Assembly: GCA_964537525.1 (NCBI GenBank)
Contig: CAZIAB010000002.1
Span: 1 to 48,805, forward strand
Direction: 5' to 3'
From: CAYMDJ01 sp964537525
GTDB taxonomy: Archaea > Aenigmatarchaeota > Aenigmatarchaeia > QMZP01
Length of the DNA: 48,805 nucleotides
Part shown: piece by piece, positions 31,746-39,698 of the stretch
Layout: every line of letters starts with the position of its first letter
Numbering within the stretch: position 1 is the first letter of the stretch
Program-made: the position numbers and the translations under genes
Notes under the pieces: generated by a model
What the model was told of the DNA's origin: nothing
Database searches by the model: none
The model's input: only the letters and a program-made list of their open reading frames with translations

Positions 31746-31826
31746 CTAGAGCCCTAAATTAAGGAAGATAAGGGCAGAACCAAAAACCATACCAAGGCCG
31801 ATTGCAACGTATAAAATCCTTCTCAT
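31746..31826 (-). CDS. Possible 26-residue membrane peptide
   Basis: A minus-strand frame from ATG 31826 to TAG 31746 gives one hydrophobic helix (MRRILYVAIGLGMVFGSALI...). The open frame continues upstream with SNELSRFRYR but lacks a start codon there. A TATA-like TAATTTAAAG lies about 45 nt upstream on that strand. It could be a small membrane protein missed by length filters. Confidence 0.3.
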   Translation of the reverse strand: MRRILYVAIGLGMVFGSALIFLNLGL

Positions 31827-31934
31827 TCTGTATCTGAACCTCGATAATTCATTGGAGACAAACCTTTAAATTATTTGCGGTCATGGCCGAACAAAACCGG
31901 AAAGACTATTAAACATTCAGGACAATTCCTTATC

Positions 31935-32501
31935 ATGGAGGATGAGAAGATAACCCTGGACATGAAGTCCTTCAAGGCCCTTGCATCCGAGAGCAGGGTG
32001 TCCATACTCAAGAGTCTCAAGAGGAGGAGGAAAATGCTTACCGAGTTGTCCAGGGAGCTCAAGATGTCACCCTCCACTGTCAAGGAGCACCTCGACAGCC
32101 TCTCCGGAGCAGGACTGGTCGTCCAGATAGACGACGGCCACAAGTGGAAGTATTACGAGCTCACCAGGGCAGGGAAGGATATCCTTGATCCCAACGAGAC
32201 CAGGGTCTGGGTCATCCTGGGACTGTCAGCAATAGCTTTGGTATTCACTTCATGGGACCTCATAAGGACGACCTTCGGTGACTGGGGAGTGAAGGAAGCG
32301 GCCAGGACCTTTGCAGGCGACATGCTCCAATCTCCTTTGAACGAGGCCGCAGAGGGAGCGGCAGGCACTGCAGCCGGAGGGATTCAGGCAGCCGTCCAGA
32401 TACCATACCCCCATATAATAGCGATAGGCCTCTTCGCCGCGATATTCGGTCTTTCCGTTGGCTACATGCTCGCCAGAAGAAAATGGATTCAGCCAATATG
32501 A
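31935..32501 (+). CDS. ArsR-type winged-helix regulator with membrane anchor
   Basis: 188 residues. The winged helix occupies about 8-85: FKALASESRVSILKSLKRRRKMLTELSRELKMSPSTVKEHLDSLSGAGLV. Two hydrophobic helices follow (about 93-108 and 160-178), with an Ala/Gly-rich stretch between them. Tethering a DNA-binding domain to the membrane is a known archaeal layout and suggests sensing at the membrane. TATA CTATTAAAC (about 31904-31912) lies before ATG 31935. It is upstream of tspO with a 77-bp gap. Confidence 0.85.
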   Translation: MEDEKITLDMKSFKALASESRVSILKSLKRRRKMLTELSRELKMSPSTVKEHLDSLSGAGLVVQIDDGHKWKYYELTRAGKDILDPNETRVWVILGLSAIALVFTSWDLIRTTFGDWGVKEAARTFAGDMLQSPLNEAAEGAAGTAAGGIQAAVQIPYPHIIAIGLFAAIFGLSVGYMLARRKWIQPI

Positions 32502-32578
32502 GACCGAAAACTCATAGGTCCATACTATTCTCATGATAATATTGATGCATTTATATTCTGTCAAGCCAAGATATTTCC

Positions 32579-33058
32579 ATGAACCACGGGGAGATTGGAA
32601 AGCTCATTGTCTCCATACTGGTGTGCCAGGCAGCGGGAATAGTGGGTTCAGTGTTCACCACTTCGAACATACCCACATGGTACGCCACCCTTAACAAACC
32701 ATTCTTCACCCCACCGAACTGGCTGTTCGGTCCTGTCTGGATAACCCTCTACACCCTTATGGGAATCTCACTGTATCTTGTAATCAGGGGCGGGTGGAAA
32801 CAGAAGGAGAAGAGGAAGGGCCTCTGGCTCTTCGGCGCCCAGCTTTTCCTGAATTCCCTGTGGTCTATCTTCTTTTTTGGCCTGCGGAACCCGCTCCTGG
32901 GAGTGATTGGGATAATCCCGCTCTGGATTCTCATTCTCCTGACTATCCTGGAGTTCAGGAAGGTAAACAGGACAGCGGCCTGGCTGCTGGTCCCATACAT
33001 ATGCTGGGTCACGATAGCAACCGCACTTAACATCGGGGTCTGGCTGCTCAATCCCTGA
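32579..33058 (+). CDS. tspO: TspO/MBR family protein
   Basis: 159 residues, five helices. Family motifs are visible: WYATLNKPFFTPPNWLFGPVW (about 38-58), TLYTLMGISLYLV, LNSLWSIFFFGLRNP and WVTIATALNIGVWLLN. TspO proteins bind porphyrins and other ligands and act in stress responses. TATA CATTTATATTC (about 32551-32561) is about 25 nt before the ATG. It follows the membrane-tethered ArsR-type regulator and is convergent with the GGR-type gene. Confidence 0.93.
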   Translation: MNHGEIGKLIVSILVCQAAGIVGSVFTTSNIPTWYATLNKPFFTPPNWLFGPVWITLYTLMGISLYLVIRGGWKQKEKRKGLWLFGAQLFLNSLWSIFFFGLRNPLLGVIGIIPLWILILLTILEFRKVNRTAAWLLVPYICWVTIATALNIGVWLLNP

Positions 33059-33062
33059 TTTC

Positions 33063-34082
33063 CTACATCATCAGTTCTATGAACCGTTTCTTTAATGGTC
33101 CGAACCGGAGAAGTTCCAGCAACATTCCCTGACCCGCTGTTCCGGTTTCCCTGCTGAATTTTAACGCACTCAGAATAATCTCATGCTTCCTTTTTATCCC
33201 CAGAACCTTTCTAATTAAGACAGGGACATGCTCCTTGTCAATAATCATTCTTGCAACGTCCTCCCCGGACGCCATTGCAAAATATATACCTTCTCCTGTA
33301 AAACCGGATGTGAGGCCCGCCGCATCACCGACCAGGAACCTGTTGCCGAACCTGAATCCCCTGTATTCGTAGCTAACGGCCGCACCCTCAAAACTCGCTC
33401 CTGATATTTCATAACCTCTCTGCCTGCACCATATAGAAAGGTTTCTTTTCATTATCTTTAGGGGCATGAAACCGGTATGCCCGCCCGTGCCTATCGAAGT
33501 GGTTCCCCCGTGAGGTACAATCCATCCATACCACGGGCCGAATGTGTTGTAGTCGAGATGGAGCTCCAAATCCCGGTATTCCTCACCAACCCAGTACTGT
33601 ATCCCCATGCCAACATCCTGCTTCAGGCCGATGCTCCTCCTGACAGCAGATGAGCTGCCATCGGCTCCAACCAGGCAATCAAAACCAATCCTCTTCCCAT
33701 TGGTTACAACGTAACCCTTTCCAACCCCTGTTACTTCAGAGCCGAATTCTATGTTGGCTCCTGCCTTTCTCGCCTCCCTGTGCATCCATTCGCTCAGCCT
33801 CTTCCTGTTCAGCGTGGCCACGAACGGAGTCTTCATCCTGACCTCAACCCTTCTGTGGGCAGTGGAGAATAGAACCCTCCTGAAAGTCCTCTCAAAGATA
33901 TCATCAGGAAGACCCACATATTTAGTTTTTTCGGTCATGCCCCAGAGACCGGTACATATCTTATTATCAGGGCCGGGCTTTCCCTCCAGAAGTATGAAGT
34001 CCTCACCGTTCTCTGCTAGGATTTTAGCGCACCTCAGGCCCCCTGGCCCACCACCCACTATAACCGTTTTGTAATGCTCCAT
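33063..34082 (-). CDS. Geranylgeranyl-reductase-type FAD-dependent oxidoreductase
   Basis: 339 residues. An FAD-binding N-terminus VIVGGGPGGLRCAKIL (8-23), a DCLVGADGSSSAVRR segment (about 145-160) and the GGR signature RFLVGDAAGLTSGFTGEGIYFAM (about 265-287). Family members saturate the isoprenoid chains of archaeal lipids or the side chains of quinones. Compared with digeranylgeranylglycerophospholipid reductases (about 390-400 residues) it is short, so a lipid-head or quinone substrate is open. It is convergent with tspO. Confidence 0.88.
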   Translation of the reverse strand: MEHYKTVIVGGGPGGLRCAKILAENGEDFILLEGKPGPDNKICTGLWGMTEKTKYVGLPDDIFERTFRRVLFSTAHRRVEVRMKTPFVATLNRKRLSEWMHREARKAGANIEFGSEVTGVGKGYVVTNGKRIGFDCLVGADGSSSAVRRSIGLKQDVGMGIQYWVGEEYRDLELHLDYNTFGPWYGWIVPHGGTTSIGTGGHTGFMPLKIMKRNLSIWCRQRGYEISGASFEGAAVSYEYRGFRFGNRFLVGDAAGLTSGFTGEGIYFAMASGEDVARMIIDKEHVPVLIRKVLGIKRKHEIILSALKFSRETGTAGQGMLLELLRFGPLKKRFIELMM

Positions 34083-34189
34083 AAAACAATCTTGTAAGAA
34101 GGATTTTAATGCCTAAGCTACTTCATGGCCTTCTCTGCAGAAACAATTAACGATAACTTTAAATATCAATTGATACTAATAGTTATCAT
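34083..34189. promoter_or_regulatory. Promoter and operator of the MNT-HEPN pair
   Basis: TATA CTTTAAATA (34158-34166) lies about 25-30 nt before ATG 34190, which suggests a leaderless message. Flanking arms GATAACT (34152-34158) and AGTTATC (34181-34187), and the nested TGATA (34171-34175) and TATCA (34184-34188), fit repression by the toxin-antitoxin complex. Confidence 0.55.
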
Positions 34190-34720
34190 ATGAAAAGAAA
34201 AGATATCAAATTGACCATCAAGGAATTTTTCTTTTTCAATCCAACGGTCAGGCTCAGGGTCAGGGAAATAGAGAGGAGGGCGGGCTGTCCCCTACCTTCG
34301 GTGATAAGGTACACGAAGGAACTGGAAAGCGAGGGTATACTCAAGAGCTCCACGCTCTCGGGCGTAAGGCTATATTCTGCTGACAGGGGCTCAGATAATT
34401 TCATCATGCAGAAGAGGCTGCATAACCTAGAATCGCTTCACGATTCAGGGATGGTAAGGCATCTAATAACAGAGCTCAGCAATCCAGTAATCGTCCTGTT
34501 CGGCTCTTACTCAAGGGGCGAGGATACGGAGAACAGCGATATTGACATTTACATTGAGTCAGCAAAAAAGCCGGAGCTGAAGGAGTTTGAAAAAAAGCTG
34601 AAAAGGAGAATCCAGTTGTTTATGCACAAAAACATCCATGAGATAGGCAACAAGGAGCTTGCAAATAACATAGTCAATGGGATAATCCTTAACGGGTTTA
34701 TTGAGGTGTTCACGGAATGA
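34190..34720 (+). CDS. MNT-type nucleotidyltransferase antitoxin with N-terminal winged helix
   Basis: 176 residues. A winged-helix DNA-binding part (about 1-65: VRLRVREIERRAGCPLPSVIRYTKELESEGIL) precedes a minimal nucleotidyltransferase with GSYSRGEDTENSDIDIYI (about 105-122), which contains the GSxxxG and DxD motifs. Type VII-like antitoxins of this kind AMPylate the HEPN partner. The DNA-binding domain and the operator-like repeats around the TATA box suggest autoregulation. Its TGA overlaps the HEPN ATG (ATGA). Confidence 0.9.
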   Translation: MKRKDIKLTIKEFFFFNPTVRLRVREIERRAGCPLPSVIRYTKELESEGILKSSTLSGVRLYSADRGSDNFIMQKRLHNLESLHDSGMVRHLITELSNPVIVLFGSYSRGEDTENSDIDIYIESAKKPELKEFEKKLKRRIQLFMHKNIHEIGNKELANNIVNGIILNGFIEVFTE

Positions 34721-35136
34721 GGGAAGCTAGCTGGAATGAATGTCTGGAAACGGGCTCTTCCCTTAAAGTGACCACTGACAGGTTCAAGATTAATTCCCTA
34801 ATCGAAACAGCCAACGGAAGAATAGGCTATCTGAATTCAGGCAAGATAAATGAAGGTAATGCCAATTACGTCTTTGAGGGATACTATGCATCGATACTTG
34901 AGTTGCTGCATGCCGTTATTCTGAGGAGTGGCTACAGGGTCAGCAACCACATATGCGCCGGATATTATCTCAGGGACGCGCTGAAAAGGGACGACCTGTT
35001 CAGGGCTTTTGATGATTTGCGCTTCAAGAGAAATTCGCTTACATATTATGGCAGGAGGATGGACTTCCAGACAGCAATGGAATCCATAAGGAAATCGACT
35101 GGCCTTGTCCGTAAATTAAAGGAACTGCTTGAATGA
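34717..35136 (+). CDS. HEPN domain protein, putative RNase toxin
   Basis: 139 residues, all helical. The catalytic-type motif is LRFKRNSLTYYG (about 106-117): Arg-Asn is kept, but Tyr stands where R-x4-6-H motifs have His, as in several HEPN subfamilies (RN-x-x-x-Y). It probably cleaves RNA unless neutralised by the upstream nucleotidyltransferase. The 4-bp overlap ensures co-translation. The C-terminal helix SIRKSTGLVRKLKELLE is typical. Activity with Tyr instead of His is not assured. Confidence 0.85.
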   Translation: MREASWNECLETGSSLKVTTDRFKINSLIETANGRIGYLNSGKINEGNANYVFEGYYASILELLHAVILRSGYRVSNHICAGYYLRDALKRDDLFRAFDDLRFKRNSLTYYGRRMDFQTAMESIRKSTGLVRKLKELLE

Positions 35137-35150
35137 AGCCCTGCAGATGC

Positions 35151-36029
35151 CTATTTCAGCATCACGAGGATGGCCTTCTGGACATGCAGCCTGTTCTCTG
35201 CCTGGTCGAATATCACGGACTGGGGCCCGTCCATCACGTCATCTGTTATCTCATAACCCCTGTGCGCAGCAAGGCAGTGCATCACGATGGCCTCCTTCTT
35301 CGCGTTCCTGAGTAGGGTCTTGTTTACCTGGTAGGGCCTCAGTGCCCTGGTGAGGGAGGCGGCCTTGCTCTCCTGCCCCATAGAGACCCATGTATCCGTG
35401 TAAACCACATCCGACCCCTTCACGGCGTCCTTCGGGCTCCTGAAGACCAGCGTTGGAGACTCTCTCATTATGACTGGGTCCGGCCTGTATTTGTCAGGGC
35501 AGCCAATCATCATCTCCACCCCGAGCTTCCTGCAGCAGTGCATCAGGGAATGGGTTACGTTGTTCCTTGCATTCCCCACGTAAGAAAGCCTGACGCCCTT
35601 CAGGGAGCCGAGTTTGTCCTTCACCGTGTAGAGGTCCGTGAGCGCCTGGCAGGGGTGGAGGAGGTCTGTAAGGCCGTTTATCACAGGAACGGATGACTTG
35701 TCAGCAATCTCCAGGATGTTCCTGTGCAGGAAGAGCCTCGCCAGGATGAAATCGCAATATCGGGACATAACCCTTGCGGTGTCTCCTATGGTCTCTGACC
35801 TTCCGAGCTGGGTATCGTCCTTGCTCAGGTAAATGGCGCTGCCCCCGAGATGATTCATTGCAACGGTAAAGGATATCCTGGTCCTTGTGGAGGGCTTGGC
35901 GAATATCATCGCCATGACCTTGTTCTTCAGGAGGGGCCTGAAGGGGTCTTTCCTTAATTTGTCAGTAAGTCTGAACACTGATTCTATCTCCGAACGGCTC
36001 ATGTCAGCTATCGAAATCAGGTTCTTCAT
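35151..36029 (-). CDS. argF: Ornithine carbamoyltransferase
   Basis: 292 residues. The carbamoyl-phosphate site STRTR (FAKPSTRTRISF, about 52-63), the HPCQ motif (LLHPCQALTD, about 124-133), the ornithine-side WVSMGQE and the C-terminal HCLAAHRGYEI are all present. It makes citrulline from ornithine, or carbamoyl phosphate in reverse. ATG 36029 is preferred because GGTG lies 6 nt upstream; ATG 36041 is in frame. Carbamate kinase is encoded 2 kb away and could supply or use the carbamoyl phosphate. Confidence 0.94.
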   Translation of the reverse strand: MKNLISIADMSRSEIESVFRLTDKLRKDPFRPLLKNKVMAMIFAKPSTRTRISFTVAMNHLGGSAIYLSKDDTQLGRSETIGDTARVMSRYCDFILARLFLHRNILEIADKSSVPVINGLTDLLHPCQALTDLYTVKDKLGSLKGVRLSYVGNARNNVTHSLMHCCRKLGVEMMIGCPDKYRPDPVIMRESPTLVFRSPKDAVKGSDVVYTDTWVSMGQESKAASLTRALRPYQVNKTLLRNAKKEAIVMHCLAAHRGYEITDDVMDGPQSVIFDQAENRLHVQKAILVMLK

Positions 36030-36041
36030 CTCAAGCACCAT

Positions 36042-36170
36042 ACACCACGTTCAATGTGGGGTTTGAGAGATGTGCCTTTACCAACGCTATGTTCAATTGC
36101 ATGGATACCTGCCACAAATGGCAGGGCACTTGATACCACTGATCCAAATGCCTATGGCGATGCCACGAAT
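36042..36170. other. Intergenic gap with short hairpins
   Basis: No gene seen. It contains CCAC...GTGG arms around 36055-36069, GTGCC/GGCAC arms (36072-36076 and 36125-36129) and a TGCCACAAATGGCA hairpin. The 11-mer AGAGATGTGCC near 36066 also occurs at 18811 after the recombinase gene. Confidence 0.3.
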
Positions 36171-36464
36171 CTAAAGGTCCAGCTTCACTCCGCCTACCTT
36201 CTGGGCAATTATGTTGTAGATGAATGCCGTTATAGCCCCCATCACGAATCCGATTATCGCGTACAATATCGGGAAGAATACTATTGCTGCAACTCCCATG
36301 TAAGCGGAGAGCATCCCCATGCCCGCCACTGTGTCAAACGCTGACACCATTCCTGCTCCGAGCGCAGCTATTATCCCCGCGATGAATCCGAAGATGGCCA
36401 ATATTACGGCAGAAACCGTTGCCATGGACATCACGTCTATTGCCTTCAATTCCCTGAATGCCAT
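36171..36464 (-). CDS. Small membrane protein, unknown
   Basis: 97 residues with two or three glycine/alanine-rich helices (about 12-40 and 52-84) after a short soluble head MAFRELKAIDVMSMATV. The head-plus-helices pattern resembles DUF3566-type proteins, but I would not assign that firmly. A strong GGAGG ribosome site lies 7 nt before ATG 36464. It is downstream of the YhfC-like gene with a 27-bp gap, probably one unit. Confidence 0.7.
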   Translation of the reverse strand: MAFRELKAIDVMSMATVSAVILAIFGFIAGIIAALGAGMVSAFDTVAGMGMLSAYMGVAAIVFFPILYAIIGFVMGAITAFIYNIIAQKVGGVKLDL

Positions 36465-36491
36465 TTAATTACCTCCATTCTTAACATGATT

Positions 36492-37295
36492 TCAGGTTTT
36501 CTTCAGTCTTGATTTTGCCTTCCCTGTTATGCTGGTTCCCTCGAACCCCGGTTTTATCCACCTCATCCCGAAGTATCCTATAAGCCCTATGATGATTATT
36601 GGTATCTCCATAAGATAAATGGATAAAATATCCCCTGCGCCCAGGGTGTAGCTCAGCCACGGAAGAATCCCGTCGAGAAGCGTCTTGTAGAGTATAGACA
36701 GGGCGAGATATCCCATCTTCCTCGAGCGCACGGCCATGAACACCAGGACCGCCGCAAAGACGTGGGCAACCATGACGAACGCCCTCTCGAGCATGGGCGC
36801 GAATATCACTTCTGTCCCAAGCTCCAGCTGGGAGAGGACCTGCAACTGGTATTCCATGGGCAGGGAATTAAGGATTGATGGAAAGATAATCAGGACGAGG
36901 ATGCTCATGAAAGAGGACAGCCCCAGGAAGATTGCCTCTGCAGCGCCGAACCCGACGCCGAACGCGATGGCTTCCTTCCATCCAGCCCTCCTGAGCCCCG
37001 ACCTTATGATGAACAGGTAGCTCATCCCTGACTCGAGGAGCCCTGTCCTCAAGCCCACGTAAATACCGCTCACTACCAGGATAGCGAATATCCCATAGAG
37101 GGAAAAATAATCATAGAGCATGGGACTCAGGGTGTAATCCATCACGCCCTTTATGGCTATGGCCACCAGCCACACAATCCCTCCGTAGAAGAAGAAGTCC
37201 ATCTCCACTCCGGATTTCCTTTTCCACCAGACTACAGAGAGGATTCCGACGAGGAGCATACCTATGCCGCTTCCAAGCAGGAAGGGATTTACCAA
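36492..37295 (-). CDS. YhfC-like membrane protein (putative intramembrane protease, PF10086)
   Basis: 267 residues, seven or eight helices. Family features are GFGAAEAIFLG (about 113-123), a central ERAFVMVAHVFAAVLV (about 169-184) with paired Glu and His as possible metal ligands, and KTLLDGILPW. The family is called a putative membrane peptidase related to CAAX proteases; no reaction is proved. TTG 37295 is the start, with GGTGAT just upstream. It lies downstream of the 71-residue membrane-protein gene. Confidence 0.82.
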   Translation of the reverse strand: MVNPFLLGSGIGMLLVGILSVVWWKRKSGVEMDFFFYGGIVWLVAIAIKGVMDYTLSPMLYDYFSLYGIFAILVVSGIYVGLRTGLLESGMSYLFIIRSGLRRAGWKEAIAFGVGFGAAEAIFLGLSSFMSILVLIIFPSILNSLPMEYQLQVLSQLELGTEVIFAPMLERAFVMVAHVFAAVLVFMAVRSRKMGYLALSILYKTLLDGILPWLSYTLGAGDILSIYLMEIPIIIIGLIGYFGMRWIKPGFEGTSITGKAKSRLKKT

Positions 37296-37346
37296 AATAT
37301 CACCAATGAATTATTTAATGCTTTAAAATAAAAAGGCCTTTCCTGC

Positions 37347-37562
37347 TCAGTCAAAGAGGCCCTTCTTTCCCCTGAGTTCCCTGAGGCGCTCTATCACCAG
37401 GACCGTGAGGATGACCGCTATCCCGAGCAGGATTCCCACTATGCCTATCCTGACCAGCAGCGGGACGTTCTCCACGGTAAGGAAAGCCCAGAGGCTGTAT
37501 CCAATCAGGATGAGCATCCCGGCTATCACGAGAACCAGTCCTGAGAACTCAACCCTCCTCAT
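37347..37562 (-). CDS. Two-helix membrane protein, 71 residues
   Basis: Two hydrophobic helices (about 7-28 and 36-57) are followed by a basic RLRELRGKKG tail. An AAGGTGC ribosome site precedes ATG 37562. No family recognised. It is co-directional with the YhfC-like gene (51-bp gap). Confidence 0.65.
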   Translation of the reverse strand: MRRVEFSGLVLVIAGMLILIGYSLWAFLTVENVPLLVRIGIVGILLGIAVILTVLVIERLRELRGKKGLFD

Positions 37563-37616
37563 CAGAGCACCTTAACAACATTTTCACATAAAGAAATAAA
37601 AATAGAGGGTGTTCTC

Positions 37617-38081
37617 TCAATTTATCTCCAGCCGCTCATCCAACGGAGGGTTCGAGAAATATGCCCTGACATCGAATCCAGAATCTGTAAGTTCTATCAT
37701 CTCAAAATTTTCACGCTTTATAAGTTTGAACCCTTTCTTTGGTAGATATTTTTTCTTGAACTCTACAAAGTTCCGGACAGTGAAATCCGCGTCACCCATC
37801 TCATGTCTCGTATCATCAGGGATACGGATTTTGAGAAGTTTCAGGACGCCGGCAACCGTTTCCAGCGGACTAATCTGGAAGAGCGGTCCCGTGGGAGTCT
37901 CTTTTATCACGTTCCCAATCATTCTCGCGGATTTGACCAGCTTATTGTATTCTTCATTGCTCTGGGAAAATATGCAGGCATAATTCACAGGAGAGCCGTC
38001 GTTACCGATGTGCTTGTTCTTGAGTTTGGTTGCCAGTTCGACGATGTATCCGACCTTTCTCCTCAGACCCTCTTCATCCAT
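37617..38081 (-). CDS. Unknown soluble protein, 154 residues
   Basis: Alpha/beta-looking sequence without signal peptide or membrane segment. Notable stretches are VNYACIFSQSNEEYNKLVKSA (28-48), PTGPLFQISPLETVAGVLKLLKIRIPD (63-89) and the closing VRAYFSNPP. ATG 38081 lies 27 nt from the centre of the TATA box shared with the carbamate kinase gene, so a leaderless message is likely. No family recognised. Confidence 0.65.
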   Translation of the reverse strand: MDEEGLRRKVGYIVELATKLKNKHIGNDGSPVNYACIFSQSNEEYNKLVKSARMIGNVIKETPTGPLFQISPLETVAGVLKLLKIRIPDDTRHEMGDADFTVRNFVEFKKKYLPKKGFKLIKRENFEMIELTDSGFDVRAYFSNPPLDERLEIN

Positions 38082-38104
38082 GCTTTAAGTTATATTGTCA
38101 GATT

Positions 38105-38112
38105 CATATATA
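38105..38112. promoter_or_regulatory. Shared, near-symmetric TATA box for two divergent leaderless genes
   Basis: CATATATA lies midway between ATG 38134 (carbamate kinase, plus) and ATG 38081 (unknown protein, minus). Its centre is about 26 nt from each start codon, the usual archaeal TATA-to-start distance in both directions. Confidence 0.5.
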
Positions 38113-38133
38113 CTATCCCGACCAATTATTAAT

Positions 38134-39057
38134 ATGCCAAAGGCCCGTTCCGGGAAGCGGAAGGAAACCATTGTCATTGCGCTCGGGGGGAACACGCTGC
38201 TCTCTGCAAAGGAGAAGTTCTCCATCCACGAGGAGGTGGAGAACGTGGAGGAGTCGTGCAGGGAGATAGCGGGGATAATAAAGGCCGGAAACAGGGTGGT
38301 TCTCACCCACGGTAACGGCCCCCAGGTTGGTGACATACTCCTCCAGCAGGAAGCCGCGAGGAAGGTTGCCCCACCCATGCCGCTGGACGTGTGCGGTGCC
38401 CAGAGCCAGGGGGAGATTGGCTACCTCCTCCAGAGGTCAATGAAGAACATAATCCCCGGGATAAGCGTCGTTTCCCTGGTCACGCAGACCATAGTTGACC
38501 CCAGGGACCCGGCATTCAGGAAACCGACCAAGTTCATAGGACCGTTCTACAAGGAGTCCGGCCCCGGCAGGAGGAAGGACTCTGACAGAGGATTCCGTCG
38601 TGTGGTTGCCTCACCCGACCCAAAGGAGATAGTGGAGCTGGAGGAAATCAAGACACTCACGGATTCCGGAACCCTCGTTATCGCGGCAGGAGGAGGAGGC
38701 GTTCCTGTAGTCATCAGGAGGAACCGCCTGGATGGCGTGGAGGCGGTCATTGACAAGGACCTGGCAGCGGAAAGGCTGGCAAGCTCGCTGCGGGCTTCCA
38801 CGCTCATGATGCTCACCGACGTGGACGAGGTGTGCCTTGATTACGCCACCCCCAAGGAGAAGGGGCTCAGGTCCCTGAGCATCAGGGAAGCGAAGAAATA
38901 CCTGAAGGAAGGACATTTTCCTCCCGGAAGCATGGGCCCCAAGATAGAGGCAGCCATCAGGTTCCTAACCCATGGGGGCAGGAGGGTGATAATCACCTCC
39001 CCTGAGAAGGCTATGAAGGCCCTCGAAGGAAAAGTGGGGACGACTGTAAGGAAATGA
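38134..39057 (+). CDS. arcC: Carbamate kinase
   Basis: 307 residues, amino-acid-kinase fold. Visible are IVIALGGNTLL (13-23), LTHGNGPQVGDIL (about 57-69), the family insertion region with QSQGEIGYLLQ and DPRDPAFRKPTKFIGPFY, IAAGGGGVPVV (about 190-200), and the C-terminal HFPPGSMGPKIEAAIRF. It interconverts carbamoyl phosphate and ATP plus carbamate. ATG 38134 lies 25 nt after the TATA. Ornithine carbamoyltransferase is nearby but not in the same operon; no arginine deiminase was seen. Confidence 0.95.
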   Translation: MPKARSGKRKETIVIALGGNTLLSAKEKFSIHEEVENVEESCREIAGIIKAGNRVVLTHGNGPQVGDILLQQEAARKVAPPMPLDVCGAQSQGEIGYLLQRSMKNIIPGISVVSLVTQTIVDPRDPAFRKPTKFIGPFYKESGPGRRKDSDRGFRRVVASPDPKEIVELEEIKTLTDSGTLVIAAGGGGVPVVIRRNRLDGVEAVIDKDLAAERLASSLRASTLMMLTDVDEVCLDYATPKEKGLRSLSIREAKKYLKEGHFPPGSMGPKIEAAIRFLTHGGRRVIITSPEKAMKALEGKVGTTVRK

Positions 39058-39624
39058 CTAAAGTCTGTCCAACTCTCTCGTAACATTTTCCCACTCGGCC
39101 TCTGTTTCCGAGAAGCCTTGGGATAACAATGAAATCATCGATTCGTATTCTTCCCTGCTGACAAATCCCTCCCTATTAAGGATGAAATATCCATATGGAA
39201 TAGAGAAGTTTCTCGTCCCTTTCCATATAATAAATGCTTCGGGATAAAGGGTCAGTGGCCCGCTCGAGGGCAGTGTTTCTCGGTTGGGGTTGCAGCAGTC
39301 TATGACCAGGCTCCCATCTATATCCTTCATAATATCTGTTACTTCTCCTGTTTCATCCTCACTTATCGTGTATTTCCATCCATCCTTAAGACTGGCATGT
39401 GCACAGAATACATTGATGGCATCTGACATATTCCCAATTACCTGCCCTAATACCTCTGGATAATTTTCTGAAAGTCCCCTCAGGAAACTGTAAGATCTCA
39501 AAAAAAGGTTGCTTGTTGCATACTTTTCGCCTATCATTCGATAGGAACCAACCGCTCTTACGGGATACTCTCCTATATCAAAATCTATCTGGTGAACGTC
39601 CCCTCTTTTCACGTCTATTTTCAT
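39058..39624 (-). CDS. Unknown protein, 188 residues
   Basis: No membrane segment or signal peptide. It begins MKIDVKRGDVHQIDFDIGEYP and contains AINVFCAHASLKDGWKY, LVIDCCNPNRE and IIWKGTRNFSIPYGYFILNREG. TATA CTATTTAATAG (about 39642-39652) is about 24 nt before ATG 39624. The gene is richer in A/T than its neighbours and ends one base beyond the carbamate kinase stop, with no gap, which suggests a later insertion. No family recognised. Confidence 0.6.
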   Translation of the reverse strand: MKIDVKRGDVHQIDFDIGEYPVRAVGSYRMIGEKYATSNLFLRSYSFLRGLSENYPEVLGQVIGNMSDAINVFCAHASLKDGWKYTISEDETGEVTDIMKDIDGSLVIDCCNPNRETLPSSGPLTLYPEAFIIWKGTRNFSIPYGYFILNREGFVSREEYESMISLLSQGFSETEAEWENVTRELDRL

Positions 39625-39698
39625 AATAACAACAAATGTAACTATTAAATAGTGACTATATTATTTATAAATGATTCGTTCTTAGAGTTTTAAAGACC

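Noticed and set aside
36066..36129. Relation between the 36.1-kb gap and the DNA after the recombinase gene (shared AGAGATGTGCC and CGCTATGTTCAA)
   Set aside because: The shared words are short and in a different order, so chance or weak decay cannot be told apart.
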